DNA from: Pseudomonas putida
Lineage (GTDB): Bacteria; Pseudomonadota; Gammaproteobacteria; Pseudomonadales; Pseudomonadaceae
Length of the DNA stretch: 64,000 nucleotides
Direction of reading: 5' to 3'
Assembly: GCA_029953615.1 (NCBI GenBank)
Contig: CP124529.1
Coordinates: forward strand, 1,364,001-1,428,000
Shown here: in pieces, positions 63,219 through 64,000 of the stretch
How positions within the stretch are numbered: position 1 is the first letter of the stretch
Layout: the number at the start of each line of letters is the position of its first letter
Made by a program: the position numbers and the translations under genes
The notes under the pieces: model-generated
The model's database searches: none
What the model was told of the DNA's origin: nothing
Seen by the model: only the letters and a program-made list of their open reading frames with translations

Positions 63219-64000
63219 ATGCGCCAAGCGCAAACGCAGCACTTCTCCACCCATGACGGCGTCGAGCTGCACTACCGTCACTGGCCTGCCACCCGCAACC
63301 AACACCAGCCACGCCGGGCCGTGGTGATGTTCCACCGCGGCCACGAACATGGCGGGCGCATGGCCCACCTGGCCGATGAGCTGGACATGCCAGGCTACGA
63401 CTTCTTCGCCTGGGATGCCCGTGGCCACGGCCAGTCGCCGGGCGCGCGCGGCGACAGCCCGGGGTTCGCCACCAGCGTGCGCGATGTGCAGACCTTCATC
63501 GAGCATATCCAGGCCCGCCACGGCATCGCCGAACAGGACCTGGTGGTGCTGGCACAGAGCGTCGGGGCCGTGCTGGTCGCCACCTGGGCCCATGACTACG
63601 CACCCAAGGTGCGCTGCCTGGTGCTGGCCTCGCCAGCGTTCAAGGTCAAGCTGTACGTACCGTTCGCCCGCCCCGGCCTGAAGCTGCTGAAGGCCGTGCG
63701 CGGCAATTTCTTCGTCAACAGCTACGTCAAACCTCGCTTGCTTACCCACGACCCTGAGCGGGTCATGTCGTATGTAGCCGATCCGCTGATCAGCCGACCG
63801 ATTTCGGTGACCATGCTGCTGGGCCTGTACGAAGCCGCCGACCGCGTGGTGGCGGATGCCCAGGCTATCCAGCTGCCGACCCAACTGCTGGTGTCCGGTG
63901 CCGACTTGGTGGTCGAACGCCAGCCGCAGGAGCGCTTCTTCGAACGCCTGGGCAGTACGCGCAAGGAAATGCACATCCTGCCAGGCTTCTTCCACGACAC
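63219..64000 (+). CDS. alpha/beta hydrolase, probably YnbC-like hydrolase-methyltransferase (truncated by window edge)
   Basis: 260 codons from ATG 63219 with no stop. TQHFSTHDGVELHYRHWPAT, VVMFHRGHEHGGRMAHLADE, strand DFFAWDARGHGQSPGARGDS, nucleophile elbow LVVLAQSVGAVLVATWAHDY (AQSVG with Ser), then LLVSGADLVVERQPQERFFE and ILPGFFHD near the active His. This is the N-terminal half of YnbC-type proteins, which add a C-terminal methyltransferase; that part would lie beyond base 64000. AAAAGGA ribosome-binding site 8 bases upstream; about 30 bases after the YnbA-like gene, thus one operon. Confidence 0.82.
   Translation, partial: MRQAQTQHFSTHDGVELHYRHWPATRNQHQPRRAVVMFHRGHEHGGRMAHLADELDMPGYDFFAWDARGHGQSPGARGDSPGFATSVRDVQTFIEHIQARHGIAEQDLVVLAQSVGAVLVATWAHDYAPKVRCLVLASPAFKVKLYVPFARPGLKLLKAVRGNFFVNSYVKPRLLTHDPERVMSYVADPLISRPISVTMLLGLYEAADRVVADAQAIQLPTQLLVSGADLVVERQPQERFFERLGSTRKEMHILPGFFHD

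Overview
This 64 kb window is a high-GC chromosomal segment of a Pseudomonas, almost certainly of the P. putida group. The support is the gene content: the HmgR/hmgA-fahA-maiA homogentisate operon, a PpSB1-type short LOV protein, the LuxR solo PpoR, an McpS-like HBM chemoreceptor, pcaHG and cioAB. It is reinforced by P. putida-type REP hairpins (core like CGCGGGCTTGCCCGCTCCCA) between many genes. From memory the order closely follows the PP_46xx region of strain KT2440; I could not run a comparison. No rRNA, tRNA, CRISPR array or prophage was seen.

Layout. 1-6.1 kb: Fur-type iron island (DUF3649, PepSY reductase-like, DUF3325, FecI, FecR, TonB receptor running off the left edge). 6.2-10 kb: HPF-like factor, DUF3509, PsiE, SOS-regulated YebG, Leu/Phe/Val dehydrogenase, SirB1-like protein. 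10-14.2 kb: homogentisate catabolism and its IclR regulator. 14.5-19.5 kb: SDR, alpha/beta hydrolase, CidA/LrgB pair with LysR, flavodoxin. 19.5-23.8 kb: short LOV photoreceptor, PilZ-like protein, MerR (LitR-like) regulator, and a divergent ABM-folM-DUF1244-hopJ operon. 24-28.6 kb: hydrolase, FabV, cytochrome b561, PepSY, thiolase. 28.7-36.2 kb: MetE, MTHFR-like protein, and a btsT/cstA-yjiX-yjiA set. 36.3-43.6 kb: PilZ, NCS2 permease, RadA, MscL, Fpr, PpoR, RlmG. 43.7-50.6 kb: CioAB with a small third subunit, MFS, purine permease, TrmA. 50.6-51.9 kb: an IS3-family element inserted in a hairpin repeat. 52-64 kb: PcaGH, YpfJ-like protease, McpS-like chemoreceptor, Ggt, LysR, MdaB, YgiN-like monooxygenase, TauE, LysR, and the start of a YnbA/YnbC-like pair cut by the right edge.

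The most striking anomaly is that six genes (fecR, the SirB1-like gene, hmgA, the LitR-like merR, metE, and orfB of the IS) are each broken by exactly one extra base. In the four or five cases where the site can be pinned, the extra base lengthens a short homopolymer. Removing it restores full family-length proteins (HmgA 433 aa, MetE 763 aa). Two REP arms also carry one extra G. This looks like an insertion-biased sequencing or assembly error, although real decay (pyomelanin phenotype, loss of MetE) is possible and easily tested.

The most biologically interesting locus is the 19.5-23.8 kb group, which joins a blue-light LOV sensor to a LitR-like MerR regulator and a pterin-reductase operon across a palindromic operator. 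Other sites worth attention are a perfect PcaQ-type box before pcaHG, an ANR box before cioAB, a LexA box before yebG, and a CDP-alcohol phosphotransferase with two Asn in place of conserved Asp.
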